64,000 bases of DNA from CACIAM-69d sp001698445 (GCF_043235035.1 NZ_JAZAQF010000012.1:124001-188000), one strand, 5' to 3'; counted from the first letter of the stretch, positions 1-9,777 are shown. Translations and numbers: made by a program. Notes: generated by a model not told the origin, from the sequence alone.

Positions 1-418
1 CCATGAAACTGAGCAACCAGCCGATTGGACTCGATCGAGATCTGAAGTTTAACCCAAGTTTAAATCATGGTTTCTTAACCTATCTTGACGAAATATCTGA
101 ACGGAATTCGCCAGAGAATTCGCCAGCAAGTCACATCATTCCCATCAAGGCGAATGGAAACCTCACTCAACCAAAATATTCTAGTTTAATGGAGCTTTTG
201 ATCTCAGTTCAGCCACCTCATGCAGTTACCCAATTTGGTCGATCGATTTAGCTACAGGATTGGGCTATTGGTGAAATTGCTTTGGAAGTTTGATAGGAAG
301 TTTGATAGGAAGTTTGATAGGAAGTTTGATAGGAAATTTAATAACAAGAGGCAGGCATGGGCAACCTAGTTGACACACCTGCCATCCACAGGTCACTGAA
401 AATCGCGCAGCTAAAGAC
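1..418. other. Left-edge region without a convincing gene
   Basis: The only open frame (3-251, plus) gives an 82-residue protein with no recognisable domain, no visible upstream site and low-complexity stretches, so I do not call it. A 12-bp tandem repeat lies at 285-332. The rest shows no feature I can name. Confidence 0.5.
285..340. repeat. 12-bp tandem repeat, four copies
   Basis: Four head-to-tail copies of GAAGTTTGATAG fill 285-332, followed by a decayed partial copy to 340. The repeat is intergenic and AT-rich, and it is one of many short-period arrays in this window. Confidence 0.9.
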
Positions 419-628
419 TTAACCCGAGTGGCTGCAAACATCCGCTAGGAGAAAACCCATCTCACACTCATAGCAAGCGGGTTGGTTGTCGGCGGCAGGC
501 CGCACCGCATGGGCACAGGAGAGATGACCATTCTGCCAACGCGGGTTACCCGTGCGATCGGCCCACAGGCAACCTTGGCAAACATCTTTAGGGGTCAACA
601 AGCCACTGTTCAGGAGCATGACCAACAT
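419..628 (-). CDS. Small Cys-rich protein, probable zinc binder
   Basis: This 69-residue protein is not a named family I can place, but it looks like a small conserved cyanobacterial protein. It has CxxC at residues 17-20, C-x-H at 38-40, a second CxxC at 52-55 and a further Cys at 65. That spacing suits one zinc site. There is no signal peptide or membrane segment. It lies just downstream of the RND efflux genes on the same strand, separated by about 80 bp, and I see no evidence that it belongs to their transcript. The zinc-binding role is inference from the Cys/His pattern only. Confidence 0.6.
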   Translation of the reverse strand: MLVMLLNSGLLTPKDVCQGCLWADRTGNPRWQNGHLSCAHAVRPAADNQPACYECEMGFLLADVCSHSG

Positions 629-706
629 CAGGACACCCCCAGACTTAGATTCGCCGGTTCTGCTCTGATTGTATGCCGTTCTTAGGGGGCGTTCCTGTGG
701 CGAAGA

Positions 707-3700
707 TTACGACTCCAGAACTTTGCGAACGGTCGATCGACGGCGGCGACGCGGCTCAATCCCCACCAATTGCTTGAACCAATGCTGGATGTTGTCCACA
801 TAGGTAAACAGCACAGGCACCACCAGCAGTGTCAGCAGGGTTGAAGTGGTGAATCCGCCAATCACGGCCACGGCCATGGGGCTGCGCTCTTCGGCTCCGG
901 CTCCCAAACCCAAGGCCAGGGGAAGCAGCCCCACCACCGTTGACACGGAGGTCATCAAAATGGGGCGCAGGCGGGCCACGCCGGATTCAATGACGGCTTT
1001 CGATTGGGGGAGTCCGTGGCGTTCTGCTTCGAGGGCAAAGTCCACCAGCAGAATCGCGTTCTTGGTGACCAGCCCCATCAGTAGCACAATCCCGATCAGG
1101 GCGAAGAGGCCCAGTTCCTTTTGCATCACCAACAGGCCCAGGAAAGTGCCTCCCGTGGCCAACGGCAGGGCCGCCAGAATTCCGATCGGGTAAAGGAAAC
1201 TGTTATAGAGCAGCACCAACACCCCGTAGATCGAGAGCACCCCCAACCCCAACGCAGACAAAAACCGGCTGAAAATATCGCGCATGATTTTGGCATCGCC
1301 GGCCGGTTCTTCTTCAATGCCGGGAGGCAAGGGGTTCATGGCCGGCAGGGCGCGAATTTGTTCCAGGGCCGTGCCCAGGGAGATGCCTTGCAGGTTGGCA
1401 TCTAGGGTGACTTGGCGCGATCGGTTGTAGCGATTAATTTGAGCGGGCCCGCTGATGAGCTGAATATCCGCCACGCTGGTGAGGGGAATCATGGCTCCGT
1501 TGCGACCGGGAACCCGCAGATTTTCGAGGGTTTCGATGTTACTGCGGAATTGAGGGGCAATTTTTACCCAAATTGGGATTTGCCGATCGCTCAGGTTGAA
1601 CTTAGCCAAGCTCGATTCGTTATCCCCGATCGTGGCCAGGGTGGCGGTGCGGGAAATGGCCTGAACCGAAACGCCCAAGTCCGTTGCCCGTTGCACATCG
1701 GGAATGATGGCCACTTCTGGCTTCACCAGGCTGGCGCTGGAGGTGACTTCCACCAAACCGGACAGGCCGCGCATTTGTCGCTCCAAGTCAGCGGCGGTTT
1801 TGGTCAGCAGTTCCGGGTTTTCGCTCTTGAGCACAATCCGCAGATCTTTGCTGGTGCCCCCTCGGCTTTGCAAGCTTTGGAAGGTGACCCGGGCCCCGGC
1901 GATCGACTTGAACTGTTCCCGCATCTGTTGCTCAAACTGCCGCTGGGTAACGCTGCGTTGGTCTTCGGGTTTCAGGTTCACATACCCCGTGGCCAGGTTG
2001 TTTTGGCGAGCGGCAAACAACACCCGATCGACCGCTGGATTTGCCTTCAGCAGGCCGTAGGTACGGCTCATGACTTCCACGGTTTCTTCGAGGGGCGTGC
2101 CCGGTGGCAGTTCAATTTCCACGGTGCTGAGGCCCGTATCACCACTGCTAAACAGGCCTTTGGGAATGAAGGGCACTAACTGCAAACTGGCAATGAAAAA
2201 GGCGACCGCGATCATCAAGGTGGCGACCCGATGCCGCAGGGCCCAAACCAGCACCCGGCGATAGGGGCCCGGTTGGCTTTCGGTCGATTGCGCCTCTGCC
2301 ACCAGTTCCAGATTGGCCTTGGGTTTCAGCAGGTAGGCGCTCATCATGGGGGTGACGGTGCAGGCAACGGTGGTGGAAAAGACCGTGGACACGGCCACCG
2401 TGACCCCAAAGGGCTGGAAAAATTGCCCCGGAATGCCGCCCATGAAGGCCACCGGCAAGAACACACCGATCAGGGTTCCGGCGGTGGCCAGCAGGGAAAA
2501 GCCCAATTCCGACGATGCATCCAAGGCCGCCTGTCGGGGCGATTTGCCCATGTTCAAGTGCCGATCGACATCCTCCACCACGCACACCGCGTCATCGATC
2601 AAGTTCCCGATCGCCAGGGCCAAGGCCAGCAGGGTCATGCTGTTGAGCGTGTAGCCCAGCATTTGCATCACCGCAAAGGTTGGGATGATCGACAACGGCA
2701 GGGCCGCCCCCGCAATCAGCGTGTAGCGAACATTGCGTAGAAAGATTCCCACCACGATCGTGGTGAGGATGCAGGAAGAAATTAGCTCCTCAACGGTCGA
2801 TCGATAGGTCATCCGAATCGGATCCGCGTCGCTAAAAATCAAATCAAATTTGAGATTAGGCAAGCGCTTTTGCAGTTCCGCCACCGCTTTGGTGACGCTT
2901 TCTTCCACGGTCACCAGGGTGCTGCCGGTGCTGCGGAGCACGGAAAAGGCCACGGCCGGTTCCCCGTTCAAAAAGGCCGCTTCCTTGGGTTCCGTGAAAC
3001 TGTCGCTGACACGGCCCAGGCTCGCGAGGGGAATCGTGCCGCCATTGGGCAGGGTAACTCGGTAGTTTTGCAGTTGGCTGAGGGTGCGGGCGCTGCCCAA
3101 GGTACGAATCGTTTGCTGGCTGCCGCCCACATCCACCTGGCCGCCGGGGAAGTTGGCATTGAGCGATCGCACCTGGTCATTCACCTGGGTGGCCGTAATC
3201 CCATAGGCCGACAGTCGCCCCGGATCCAAATCAATCCGAATTGCCCGACTCACGCCCCCTAATCGCTCCACCTGGGCCACACCGGACACGGACAGCAATT
3301 CCCGGGCAATGGTGCGATCGACCAAATCGCTCAATTCTTCAACGGATTTTCCCTCACCCGACAAGGCGTAGGTCATGATCGCCCCGCCGCTGAATTCCAC
3401 CCGATCGACCAACGGCTCATCCACCGAAGCGGGCAGGCTCGATCGAATCTGGGAGATGGCATTGCGCACATCATTGGTGGCCTGGTTGGCATCGGTTCCC
3501 AGCACAAAGTTGACCAGCGTGAACGATCGCCCATCGGTCACCGTGGAGATCATCTGGTCAATGTTGCCCAAGGCGGCGATCGCGTCCTCCACCTTTTTGG
3601 TCACCTCGGTTTCCAGCTCCACGGGCCCCGCGCCGGGTTGAATCACCGTGACGGATACCGCCGGTACATCGATATTTGGGCTTTGGTCGATGCCCAAATT

Positions 3701-3799
3701 CAAAAAGGAGGCAACCCCCAAGATGGCCGCCACCAAGCAGGCCAAAATCGTGGGGATCGGTTTCCGAATCGAACCAGCGGACAGGTTGAAGTTACTCAT
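707..3799 (-). CDS. RND-family efflux permease (AcrB/HAE1-like)
   Basis: This inner-membrane proton-driven exporter would form the pump of a tripartite efflux complex. The 1030-residue length is normal for the family. An N-terminal membrane helix (about 13-33) is followed by a periplasmic porter domain. The TM4 proton-relay Asp pair is seen in GNLIDDAVCVVED near residue 400, and the TM10 Lys in LVTKNAILLVDFA near 913. The C-terminus is short and Arg-rich. The gene follows the adaptor gene (3978-5453) on the same strand, with 178 bp of repeat-rich DNA between them, so the two are probably an operon. No outer-membrane channel gene is adjacent, so a TolC-like partner must be encoded elsewhere. 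The substrate (drug, lipid or metal) cannot be told; heavy-metal CusA-type Met clusters were not noticed. Confidence 0.93.
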   Translation of the reverse strand: MSNFNLSAGSIRKPIPTILACLVAAILGVASFLNLGIDQSPNIDVPAVSVTVIQPGAGPVELETEVTKKVEDAIAALGNIDQMISTVTDGRSFTLVNFVLGTDANQATNDVRNAISQIRSSLPASVDEPLVDRVEFSGGAIMTYALSGEGKSVEELSDLVDRTIARELLSVSGVAQVERLGGVSRAIRIDLDPGRLSAYGITATQVNDQVRSLNANFPGGQVDVGGSQQTIRTLGSARTLSQLQNYRVTLPNGGTIPLASLGRVSDSFTEPKEAAFLNGEPAVAFSVLRSTGSTLVTVEESVTKAVAELQKRLPNLKFDLIFSDADPIRMTYRSTVEELISSCILTTIVVGIFLRNVRYTLIAGAALPLSIIPTFAVMQMLGYTLNSMTLLALALAIGNLIDDAVCVVEDVDRHLNMGKSPRQAALDASSELGFSLLATAGTLIGVFLPVAFMGGIPGQFFQPFGVTVAVSTVFSTTVACTVTPMMSAYLLKPKANLELVAEAQSTESQPGPYRRVLVWALRHRVATLMIAVAFFIASLQLVPFIPKGLFSSGDTGLSTVEIELPPGTPLEETVEVMSRTYGLLKANPAVDRVLFAARQNNLATGYVNLKPEDQRSVTQRQFEQQMREQFKSIAGARVTFQSLQSRGGTSKDLRIVLKSENPELLTKTAADLERQMRGLSGLVEVTSSASLVKPEVAIIPDVQRATDLGVSVQAISRTATLATIGDNESSLAKFNLSDRQIPIWVKIAPQFRSNIETLENLRVPGRNGAMIPLTSVADIQLISGPAQINRYNRSRQVTLDANLQGISLGTALEQIRALPAMNPLPPGIEEEPAGDAKIMRDIFSRFLSALGLGVLSIYGVLVLLYNSFLYPIGILAALPLATGGTFLGLLVMQKELGLFALIGIVLLMGLVTKNAILLVDFALEAERHGLPQSKAVIESGVARLRPILMTSVSTVVGLLPLALGLGAGAEERSPMAVAVIGGFTTSTLLTLLVVPVLFTYVDNIQHWFKQLVGIEPRRRRRSTVRKVLES

Positions 3800-3865
3800 C
3801 GGTCAAAAATCCGTTCGTCCGAAGTGACGGCATTAGGCATCTGGAAATATCGATACAACGGGCAT

Positions 3866-3942
3866 TTGATCGACAGGTACTTTGATCAATGGGCACTTTG
3901 GTCAACAGGTACTTGATCAACAGGTACTTGATCAACAGGCGT
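3866..3942. repeat. 15-16-bp tandem repeat, five copies
   Basis: Five units of the type TTGATCAACAGGTAC lie between the adaptor and pump genes. The first two are 16 bp and diverged; the last three are 15 bp and nearly identical. On the minus strand it would be transcribed as part of the efflux mRNA spacer. Confidence 0.85.
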
Positions 3943-3977
3943 TTGAGCCATTAATCGGCGGGCATTAATCGGGGCAT

Positions 3978-5453
3978 TTAATTGGGCATCACACGCACCC
4001 GATCGCCATCTTTCAGGTAGGGCCCACCCTTGACCACTACTCCTTGGCCCGCTTGCAAGCCGCTGCGCACTTCCACCCGCCCATCGGGGAGCACCTTGCC
4101 CACTTCAACGCGCTGGGCACTAACCGTGTTATCGGGGTTCAAGCGATAGGCGATCGCCGTGCCATCCGGCTGTGGCAACACCGCTTTGGCCGGAATTGCC
4201 AAGCCGCGACCCATAGAAACCCCCACGGCGGCCCGCAAAAACATCCCCGTGCGCAGTCCCGGCGAGGGTTGCAGTTCCACCTTGACCGTGGCCAGGCGGG
4301 ATTGGGGGTCGATCGTGGGGTCAATTTCGCGCACCCGACCATTAATCACCTGCCGGGTGGCATCCACGATCGCCTGCACCGGTTGCCCCGGCTGAATACC
4401 CCGTAGTTGGGTTTCCGGAACTTTCAAATACAGTTCCAGCTTGCCCACCGCTGCAATTTGGAAGAGCGGCGTATTGGCCGTCACATTGCCCACGGTGGTT
4501 TCCCGCTTCACAATCACCCCCGGCGCGGGAGCCAACACTCGCGAATTTTTGAGCTGCTCCATGATTTGGCGCACCCGGCCACGCGCCTGCAAAAAGCGGG
4601 CTTCTGCTTGGGTAATGTCTTCTCGGCGGTTACCGGTGGCTAACTGGCGGTAACGCTGCTGGGTTTCCGCAAAGCGGGCTTGGGCCTGTTCAAGGGCCGC
4701 CTCGTCGCCCCGGGCCCGGGTAATCACTTCATCCAGGCGATCGCGCGAGATTGCCCCCTCATTGGCCAAGGACTGGTTGCGATCGACTCGCAACTTTGAA
4801 AGGGCCAGGTCAGCTCTGGCGCGATCGACCCCCGCCGCAGCCTGGCGGGCCGCCTCGCGGGCCTGGGCAATTTCCTCAGGCCGGAACCCACTGCGCAACT
4901 TTGCCAGGGCCGCTTCCTCTTCCAAGGCCTGGGCGCGGGCTTGACCCAACTGGGTGCGCAACAAGGAATCATCCACGATGGCCAGGGTTTGCCCCTGTTG
5001 CACCACTTGCCCCTCATCGGCCAAAATTTGCAGCACCTTTAGCCCAGTACCCGGCGGTTGCACGGGCACTAGCTCACGGGCCTCGATCGTGCCGCTGGCT
5101 TCGATCGTCCGGCTCACTTGGGCCGATTCCACGGTGGCAATGGTAACCGGCTGTTCGCTGCCGGTCGCGGTGGGCGCGGTGGCCGTCGCGGGTTGTTGGG
5201 CCACGGCGGGTTGTGCCTGGGGATTGCGGCCCCCCAGGGCAAAGCTCACCCCCAAACTGACCAACACCCCCACCCCCAAGCCCACCAACAACCCTCGGGG
5301 GCCGCTCAGCCAAGCAGTTCCCGGGAGCCACAGGTCATCTCCAGGGTCAAGGGCTTCGTCATCCAGATCAAGGATCTCGTCATCGATCGGGGTCGGTGGC
5401 ATGGGTGCGGGTGAAGCGTCCGTTGTGGTGCGATCGGGCAAGTCGAGGGCCAT
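3978..5453 (-). CDS. RND efflux periplasmic adaptor (HlyD/MFP family)
   Basis: This membrane-fusion protein would link the RND pump encoded downstream to an outer-membrane channel. It has 491 residues. An acidic, Pro-rich cytoplasmic N-terminus precedes one membrane helix at about 52-75 (GLLVGLGVGVLVSLGVSFAL). A lipoyl/barrel half-motif follows (VQPPGTGLKVLQILADEGQVVQQGQTLA), then a long Ala/Gln/Arg-rich coiled-coil hairpin (about 165-300), the second lipoyl half (VLAPAPGVIVKRETTVGNV) and the beta-barrel with a C-terminal GDRVRVMPN tail. The N-terminal extension before the helix is longer than in most adaptors, which usually have a lipoprotein signal. It is the first gene of the pair and faces DUF389 across a 398-bp divergent gap. 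Confidence 0.9.
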   Translation of the reverse strand: MALDLPDRTTTDASPAPMPPTPIDDEILDLDDEALDPGDDLWLPGTAWLSGPRGLLVGLGVGVLVSLGVSFALGGRNPQAQPAVAQQPATATAPTATGSEQPVTIATVESAQVSRTIEASGTIEARELVPVQPPGTGLKVLQILADEGQVVQQGQTLAIVDDSLLRTQLGQARAQALEEEAALAKLRSGFRPEEIAQAREAARQAAAGVDRARADLALSKLRVDRNQSLANEGAISRDRLDEVITRARGDEAALEQAQARFAETQQRYRQLATGNRREDITQAEARFLQARGRVRQIMEQLKNSRVLAPAPGVIVKRETTVGNVTANTPLFQIAAVGKLELYLKVPETQLRGIQPGQPVQAIVDATRQVINGRVREIDPTIDPQSRLATVKVELQPSPGLRTGMFLRAAVGVSMGRGLAIPAKAVLPQPDGTAIAYRLNPDNTVSAQRVEVGKVLPDGRVEVRSGLQAGQGVVVKGGPYLKDGDRVRVMPN

Positions 5454-5851
5454 GGTTTAACCCCAGGCGGGTGGCAAGTGAGAGGCAACTGGCGGTGATG
5501 GCGCTGGGCGGTCGGTCTGTTCGCCCAACGTCACAGGGTCAATTCCATCGGGTCAATTCCACAGGGTAAGGAATTCAGACCTGAATCGTGATCCCTGGAA
5601 GCTAAAGAAACATGAAATTTTTTTGCATCCTCTTTAAAGATTACCCCAACCATGCCCTGAGCTTGGGATCGATTGGCAGTTCCGATCGCCCCTCCATGCC
5701 CCCAATCGCTGCCAATCGACAGCCGGCGAGGACTGGGCATTAAAGTCCTTCCCGATCGCGCTGCGCCGATCACGCCATCAACCTCCTGCGGGCGCGATCG
5801 ATAATGGAGCCTGCCCAATCCCACAGCAATCCAGCAATCAGGAGCCAGTTC
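5454..5851. other. Divergent intergenic region, adaptor/DUF389
   Basis: This region must carry promoters for the efflux pair (minus) and the DUF389 gene (plus). A short direct repeat of GGGTCAATTCCA type lies near 5536-5565. No clear -35/-10 pair or operator was identified. Confidence 0.4.
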
Positions 5852-6949
5852 ATGGCGCAAAAACAGCGCAAGTCAGGGTGGATCAGGCAAGGGGGGTGGC
5901 GGGCTAGCCAATCTGACCTTTGGCAAAGGGGCAGGGCCGCCAGTCAGCGGCTGATTCAGTGGCAGCGCCTGTCACCGGAGCGATCGGCCCAGCTCAATCA
6001 CATGCTCTGGGAAGATGCTCGAATCGATCGCCCTTACCTCACCCAGGTCCTCGCGGCCTGTCTCATTGCCTCTTTTGGACTGTTGGCCAACAGCGTTGCC
6101 GTCATCATTGGGGCCATGATCATCGCTCCCCTGATGTTGCCCATTCGGGCGATCGCCTGGAGCGTTGTGGCAGGCGATTGGTCTCTGTTTCGGCGGGGTG
6201 TTGGGTCGCTCAGTTGTGGCGTGTTGCCGGCGATCGGGCTGTCTGCCTTGGTTGGCTGGTTGGCAGGCATTCCCGCCTTTGGCAGTGAAGTGCTGGCCCG
6301 GGGAAATCCCAACCTGTTGGATTTAGGCGTGGCCCTAGTGGCCGGAGCGGTCAGCGCCTATGCCATGGTGCAGCCCAAGGTTTCGGGAACCGTAGCAGGA
6401 ACCGCGATCGCCGTGGCCCTGATGCCGCCCGCCTGTACCGTTGGTCTCGCCGTTTCCCAGGGCTATGGTTTGTTGGCCCAAGGAGCCGCCCTGCTGCTGC
6501 TGACAAACCTCTGTGGCATTGCCTTGGCGGCGGCGCTGACCTTCTGGATTCTGGGGGAACTACCCTTGAAGACCGGTCGCCACGGCATGACCGCGATCGT
6601 CGGCATGACCCTACTATTGGCTGTGCCGTTGACCTACAGCTTTTCCGAACTGGTGCGCCAGGCCCGACTAGAAGCCAGCTTGCGCCAAGCCCTGCTCGAT
6701 CGCACCCTGACTTTCCGGCGCGTGAAGCTCATTGACAGCAGCGTTAACTGGCTGGCCAACCCGCCAGAAGTTCGCCTCACCGTTCAATCGGCCGAGAGCA
6801 TTTCGCCCTTTCAAGCCCAATTGCTTGAAGAATTTCTTGAAAAAGCCATGGGTCAACCGTTCCGACTCGTATTCCTGGTCAGTAAAGTTTCAGAAATTCA
6901 CTCAGGCTTGCGCACCGAGCCGGAGCCACCCTCGCCAGTTCCCCAATAG
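5852..6949 (+). CDS. DUF389 multi-pass membrane protein
   Basis: This belongs to the DUF389 (TIGR00341) family of bacterial membrane proteins with no agreed biochemical role. ATG 5852 is preferred over the upstream in-frame ATG 5804 because AGGAG sits at 5840-5844, seven bases before it. A basic cytoplasmic N-terminus precedes LTQVLAACLIASFGLLANSV and the family core GAMIIAPLMLPIRAIAWSV. Several more hydrophobic helices follow up to about residue 270. A soluble C-terminal tail of about 90 residues ends the protein. It has a TSS region facing the efflux operon and stands alone on its strand. Confidence 0.85.
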   Translation: MAQKQRKSGWIRQGGWRASQSDLWQRGRAASQRLIQWQRLSPERSAQLNHMLWEDARIDRPYLTQVLAACLIASFGLLANSVAVIIGAMIIAPLMLPIRAIAWSVVAGDWSLFRRGVGSLSCGVLPAIGLSALVGWLAGIPAFGSEVLARGNPNLLDLGVALVAGAVSAYAMVQPKVSGTVAGTAIAVALMPPACTVGLAVSQGYGLLAQGAALLLLTNLCGIALAAALTFWILGELPLKTGRHGMTAIVGMTLLLAVPLTYSFSELVRQARLEASLRQALLDRTLTFRRVKLIDSSVNWLANPPEVRLTVQSAESISPFQAQLLEEFLEKAMGQPFRLVFLVSKVSEIHSGLRTEPEPPSPVPQ

Positions 6950-7158
6950 TTTCAATCGATCAGCCGGGTTCATCAACAAGATTCATGAGCAGGATTCATC
7001 GGCAAGATTCAATTGTTAAAACAGTTGTGATCCGTTGTTCAAAGATCAGTTGTTAAGAGAAGTGGGTACTGCGGGCCACGGCGCGATCGCCCCTCTTAGG
7101 ATATTGATCAAGACGCAAAGGGATTGAGACACAAAGTTGCGATTAGGTGTCAGTTTTT

Positions 7159-7809
7159 ATGACTCTTGTGGCAGAACCATCCGATCGCGTTCGTACCCTG
7201 CTGTGGTTGCGAGGCCTGACCACCGTTGCTTGGGCCGATGGTCACCTTGATGATGAAGAACGGGAAATCATCACTTCCCTCACCCACGAAACCCTCGACC
7301 CCGAAGCCATCCTCGAACCCCTCACCCCCGAAGAGCTGGCCGCCGAACTCGGAGGCGACCCTCACCACGCAGACAACTTCCTGCGCACCGCCGTAATGGT
7401 GGCGATCGCTGACGGCATTTACTCCGACTCCGAAGATCAGCTCATTCGGCAGTTCAGCGCCGCCCTCGGCCGCAACATCCCCGCCTTCGAAGCCCTGCAA
7501 CAAACCCTCAACTGCGCCGAGCCGATTCAGCCCCACCCCGACCCACACCGGGGCGACGTGCTCAACCCCGTGCGCCATTGGCTCGATGGTTTGGAAATTC
7601 ACAATCCCAAAGTTGCGCACTTTCTCTGTAAAATGATCCCCGCCCAATGCCCCTTCGAGCGGGATGTGATCGTTTTTGGGCGCAAGCTGGCCCACATTCC
7701 CCCCATGTGCAAGCTCAACCCACTCTACGACCAGCTCATGGGGTTGCGATTCCGTGCTCTCTCCTACTTGGCAGACGACTGTGGTGAAGACATCACCCCC
7801 TACTGCTAG
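7159..7809 (+). CDS. TerB-like domain fused to Mo-dependent nitrogenase C-terminal domain
   Basis: The N-terminal half (residues 1-120) is an acidic all-helical TerB-like segment (WLRGLTTVAWADGHLDDEER). The C-terminal 80 residues (PVRHWLDGLEIHNPKVAHFL onward) match the Mo-dependent nitrogenase C-terminal domain, a small Cys-containing module (CKMIPAQCPFERD, MCKLNPLYDQLMGLRFRAL). That domain occurs in many cyanobacteria that do not fix nitrogen, so the name does not prove diazotrophy. An in-frame GTG at 7147 gives four extra residues; ATG 7159 fits the domain start. It stands between DUF389 and obgE. Function is unknown; a metal- or membrane-linked stress role is only a guess from TerB. Confidence 0.8.
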   Translation: MTLVAEPSDRVRTLLWLRGLTTVAWADGHLDDEEREIITSLTHETLDPEAILEPLTPEELAAELGGDPHHADNFLRTAVMVAIADGIYSDSEDQLIRQFSAALGRNIPAFEALQQTLNCAEPIQPHPDPHRGDVLNPVRHWLDGLEIHNPKVAHFLCKMIPAQCPFERDVIVFGRKLAHIPPMCKLNPLYDQLMGLRFRALSYLADDCGEDITPYC

Positions 7810-7961
7810 GTGGGTTTTGGGGGCGATCGGGGATCTCCGCCCAACCCAAAGCCACCTCTAGCGCGATCGCGAGCCTTCATCTCCCGGATCATCTGCGATC
7901 CCCGGCCAGGGTTGCTGGACTTCCCCAACACTGCTTTCCCGTCATTTCGCGCCACTATTTC

Positions 7962-9098
7962 ATGCAATTTATTGATCATTCAGAAATCGTCGTCCAAGCT
8001 GGCAACGGGGGCGACGGCATCGTTGCCTTTCGTCGGGAAAAATATGTGCCCGCCGGGGGCCCCGCCGGCGGTAACGGGGGCCGGGGCGGCTCCGTCTACT
8101 TCGTCGCCACCGATCGCCTGCAAACCCTATTGGACTTTCGCTACAACGCCCGCTTCAAGGCCCAAGACGGAATGCGCGGCGGCCCCAACAATTGCACCGG
8201 CCGCAGCGGCGAAGATTTGGTGGTGGAAGTGCCCTGCGGAACAGCGGTTTATGATGCCAACACCCGGGTTTTGGTGGCCGATTTGGTGCAACCCGGCCAG
8301 CGGATTTGCATCGCCAAAGGGGGCAAGGGCGGCCTCGGGAATGCCCATTTTTTGAGCAACCGGAACCGCGCACCGGAACTGGCCCTGCCTGGGTTACCCG
8401 GCGAAGAATTTCGGCTGTATTTGGAACTAAAGCTGCTGGCGGAGGTGGGGATCGTGGGGCTGCCGAATGCGGGCAAGTCCACGATGATCTCCGCGCTCTC
8501 GGCGGCCAAGCCGAAAATTGCCGACTACCCCTTTACAACCCTCGTACCCAATTTGGGCGTGGTGCGCCGACCCACGGGCGATGGCACGGTATTTGCAGAT
8601 ATTCCCGGTTTGATTGAAGGGGCCCACGAGGGGTTGGGCCTAGGTCACGAGTTCCTGCGGCACATTGAGCGAACGCGGCTGCTGTTGCACTTGGTGGATG
8701 CGACAGGAGAAGACCCGATCGCGGCCTATCACACGATTCAAAACGAGCTACAGGCCTATGGACGCGGCCTGACCGATCGCCCGCAAATCCTAGCCATTAA
8801 CAAGGTAGATGCGGTGGATCCCGATTGGGTAGATACCCTGATCGAAGAACTGCAACCCCACCATCCGGAACCGATCCTGAAGGTGTCCGCTGCCACCCGC
8901 CATAACTTGGATGGGCTATTGCAGCGGGTTTGGGATTGGCTGGATCAGTTGGGCCCCGTCGTTTTGGAGTTGCCTACCCTGCTCGATCGCCCCTTGCGCG
9001 GTGATGGGATTGAATTTGGTGATGATGAAGACTGGGAAGACGACGAAGACTGGGAAGACGACGAAGACGGCCCCGAAGTCATTTGGGTTGGCCATTAA
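7962..9098 (+). CDS. obgE: GTPase ObgE/CgtA
   Basis: This is the conserved Obg GTPase that binds the 50S subunit and acts in ribosome maturation and stress control. The glycine-rich Obg fold covers residues 1-158 (GNGGDGIVAFRREKYVPAGG). The G domain follows with P-loop GLPNAGKST (about 165-173), switch region DYPFTTLVPNLG, DIPGLIEGA and NKVD. After residue 340 the tail turns into an acidic repeat of DDEDWE units (three copies), typical of cyanobacterial Obg in being acidic but repetitive at DNA level as well. Length of 378 residues is standard for the form without an OCT domain. A hairpin follows the stop. Confidence 0.97.
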   Translation: MQFIDHSEIVVQAGNGGDGIVAFRREKYVPAGGPAGGNGGRGGSVYFVATDRLQTLLDFRYNARFKAQDGMRGGPNNCTGRSGEDLVVEVPCGTAVYDANTRVLVADLVQPGQRICIAKGGKGGLGNAHFLSNRNRAPELALPGLPGEEFRLYLELKLLAEVGIVGLPNAGKSTMISALSAAKPKIADYPFTTLVPNLGVVRRPTGDGTVFADIPGLIEGAHEGLGLGHEFLRHIERTRLLLHLVDATGEDPIAAYHTIQNELQAYGRGLTDRPQILAINKVDAVDPDWVDTLIEELQPHHPEPILKVSAATRHNLDGLLQRVWDWLDQLGPVVLELPTLLDRPLRGDGIEFGDDEDWEDDEDWEDDEDGPEVIWVGH

Positions 9099-9106
9099 GC
9101 ACAGAA

Positions 9107-9138
9107 GAGCGAGACCAGCTCATTTGCCAGTCTCGCTC
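9107..9138 (+). terminator. Hairpin after obgE
   Basis: GAGCGAGAC (9107-9115) pairs perfectly with GTCTCGCTC (9130-9138) around a 14-nt loop, nine bases after the obgE stop. The downstream T-run is poor (CTGATTTGTTGG), so termination strength is uncertain. Confidence 0.55.
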
Positions 9139-9264
9139 CTGATTTGTTGGAAAGATTCTTGATAGTGCCTGTGAGGTGACGATCTCCGGTAACTGGTCGC
9201 TTACGCCGCAAGACTTTCACCGGCTCATCATTACTGAATTACGGCACTACCAGGCGGGGCTTGT

Positions 9265-9279
9265 ACCCGTTTTTCGGGT
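9265..9279 (-). terminator. Small hairpin after petD
   Basis: ACCCG/CGGGT with a 5-nt A/T loop lies 16 bases beyond the petD stop on the minus strand. It has no clear U-tract, so it may be only an mRNA 3' end structure. Confidence 0.3.
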
Positions 9280-9294
9280 CACTCCATCTAAGAC

Positions 9295-9777
9295 CTAGAA
9301 CAGGCCCAAGGTCAGGGACTTGTCGATCGGCATGATTGCGCCAATACCCAACCAGATGGCAAAGGCAGTTCCAAACAGGAACGAAGCCATGGCCAACGGA
9401 CGACGGAAGGGGTTTTGGAACTTGTTCACGCTCTCAATGAACGGAACCAGCATCAGACCCAGGGGAATAGCACCCATGCAGGCGATTCCCAGCAGCTTGT
9501 TCGGCAGAATTCGCAGGATTTGGAACACCGGGTACAGGTACCACTCCGGCAGAATTTCCAGCGGCGTGGCGAACGGATCCGCCGGTTCACCCACGATCGC
9601 CGGATCCAGCACAGCCAGACCCACCGTCAGGGCGAAGGTTCCCAGGATCACTACCGGGAACACATAGAGCAAATCGTTCGGCCAAGCGGGTTCACCGTAG
9701 TAGTTGTGACCCATGCCCTTGGCCAGCTTCAGACGCAAGTTCGGATCGCTCAGATCCGGCTTTTTGAGGATGGACAT
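9295..9777 (-). CDS. petD: Cytochrome b6-f complex subunit IV
   Basis: Subunit IV of the thylakoid cytochrome b6-f complex, which passes electrons from plastoquinol to plastocyanin or cytochrome c6. The 160-residue length is exactly the family norm. The start MSILKKPDLSDPNLRLKLAK and the quinol-site PEWY loop (TPLEILPEWYLYPVFQILR) are both seen. Three membrane helices follow the usual layout. It is downstream of petB on the same strand with a 201-bp spacer, the common cyanobacterial petBD order. Confidence 0.98.
   Translation of the reverse strand: MSILKKPDLSDPNLRLKLAKGMGHNYYGEPAWPNDLLYVFPVVILGTFALTVGLAVLDPAIVGEPADPFATPLEILPEWYLYPVFQILRILPNKLLGIACMGAIPLGLMLVPFIESVNKFQNPFRRPLAMASFLFGTAFAIWLGIGAIMPIDKSLTLGLF

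Noticed and set aside
3..251. 82-codon frame at the left edge
   Set aside because: There is no homology that I recognise, no ribosome-binding site visible, and it contains a local direct repeat (CGCCAGAGAATT, CGCCAGCAAG).
7159..7809. Evidence for nitrogen fixation from the Mo-nitrogenase C-terminal domain
   Set aside because: The domain is widespread in non-diazotrophic cyanobacteria and no nif gene is present.
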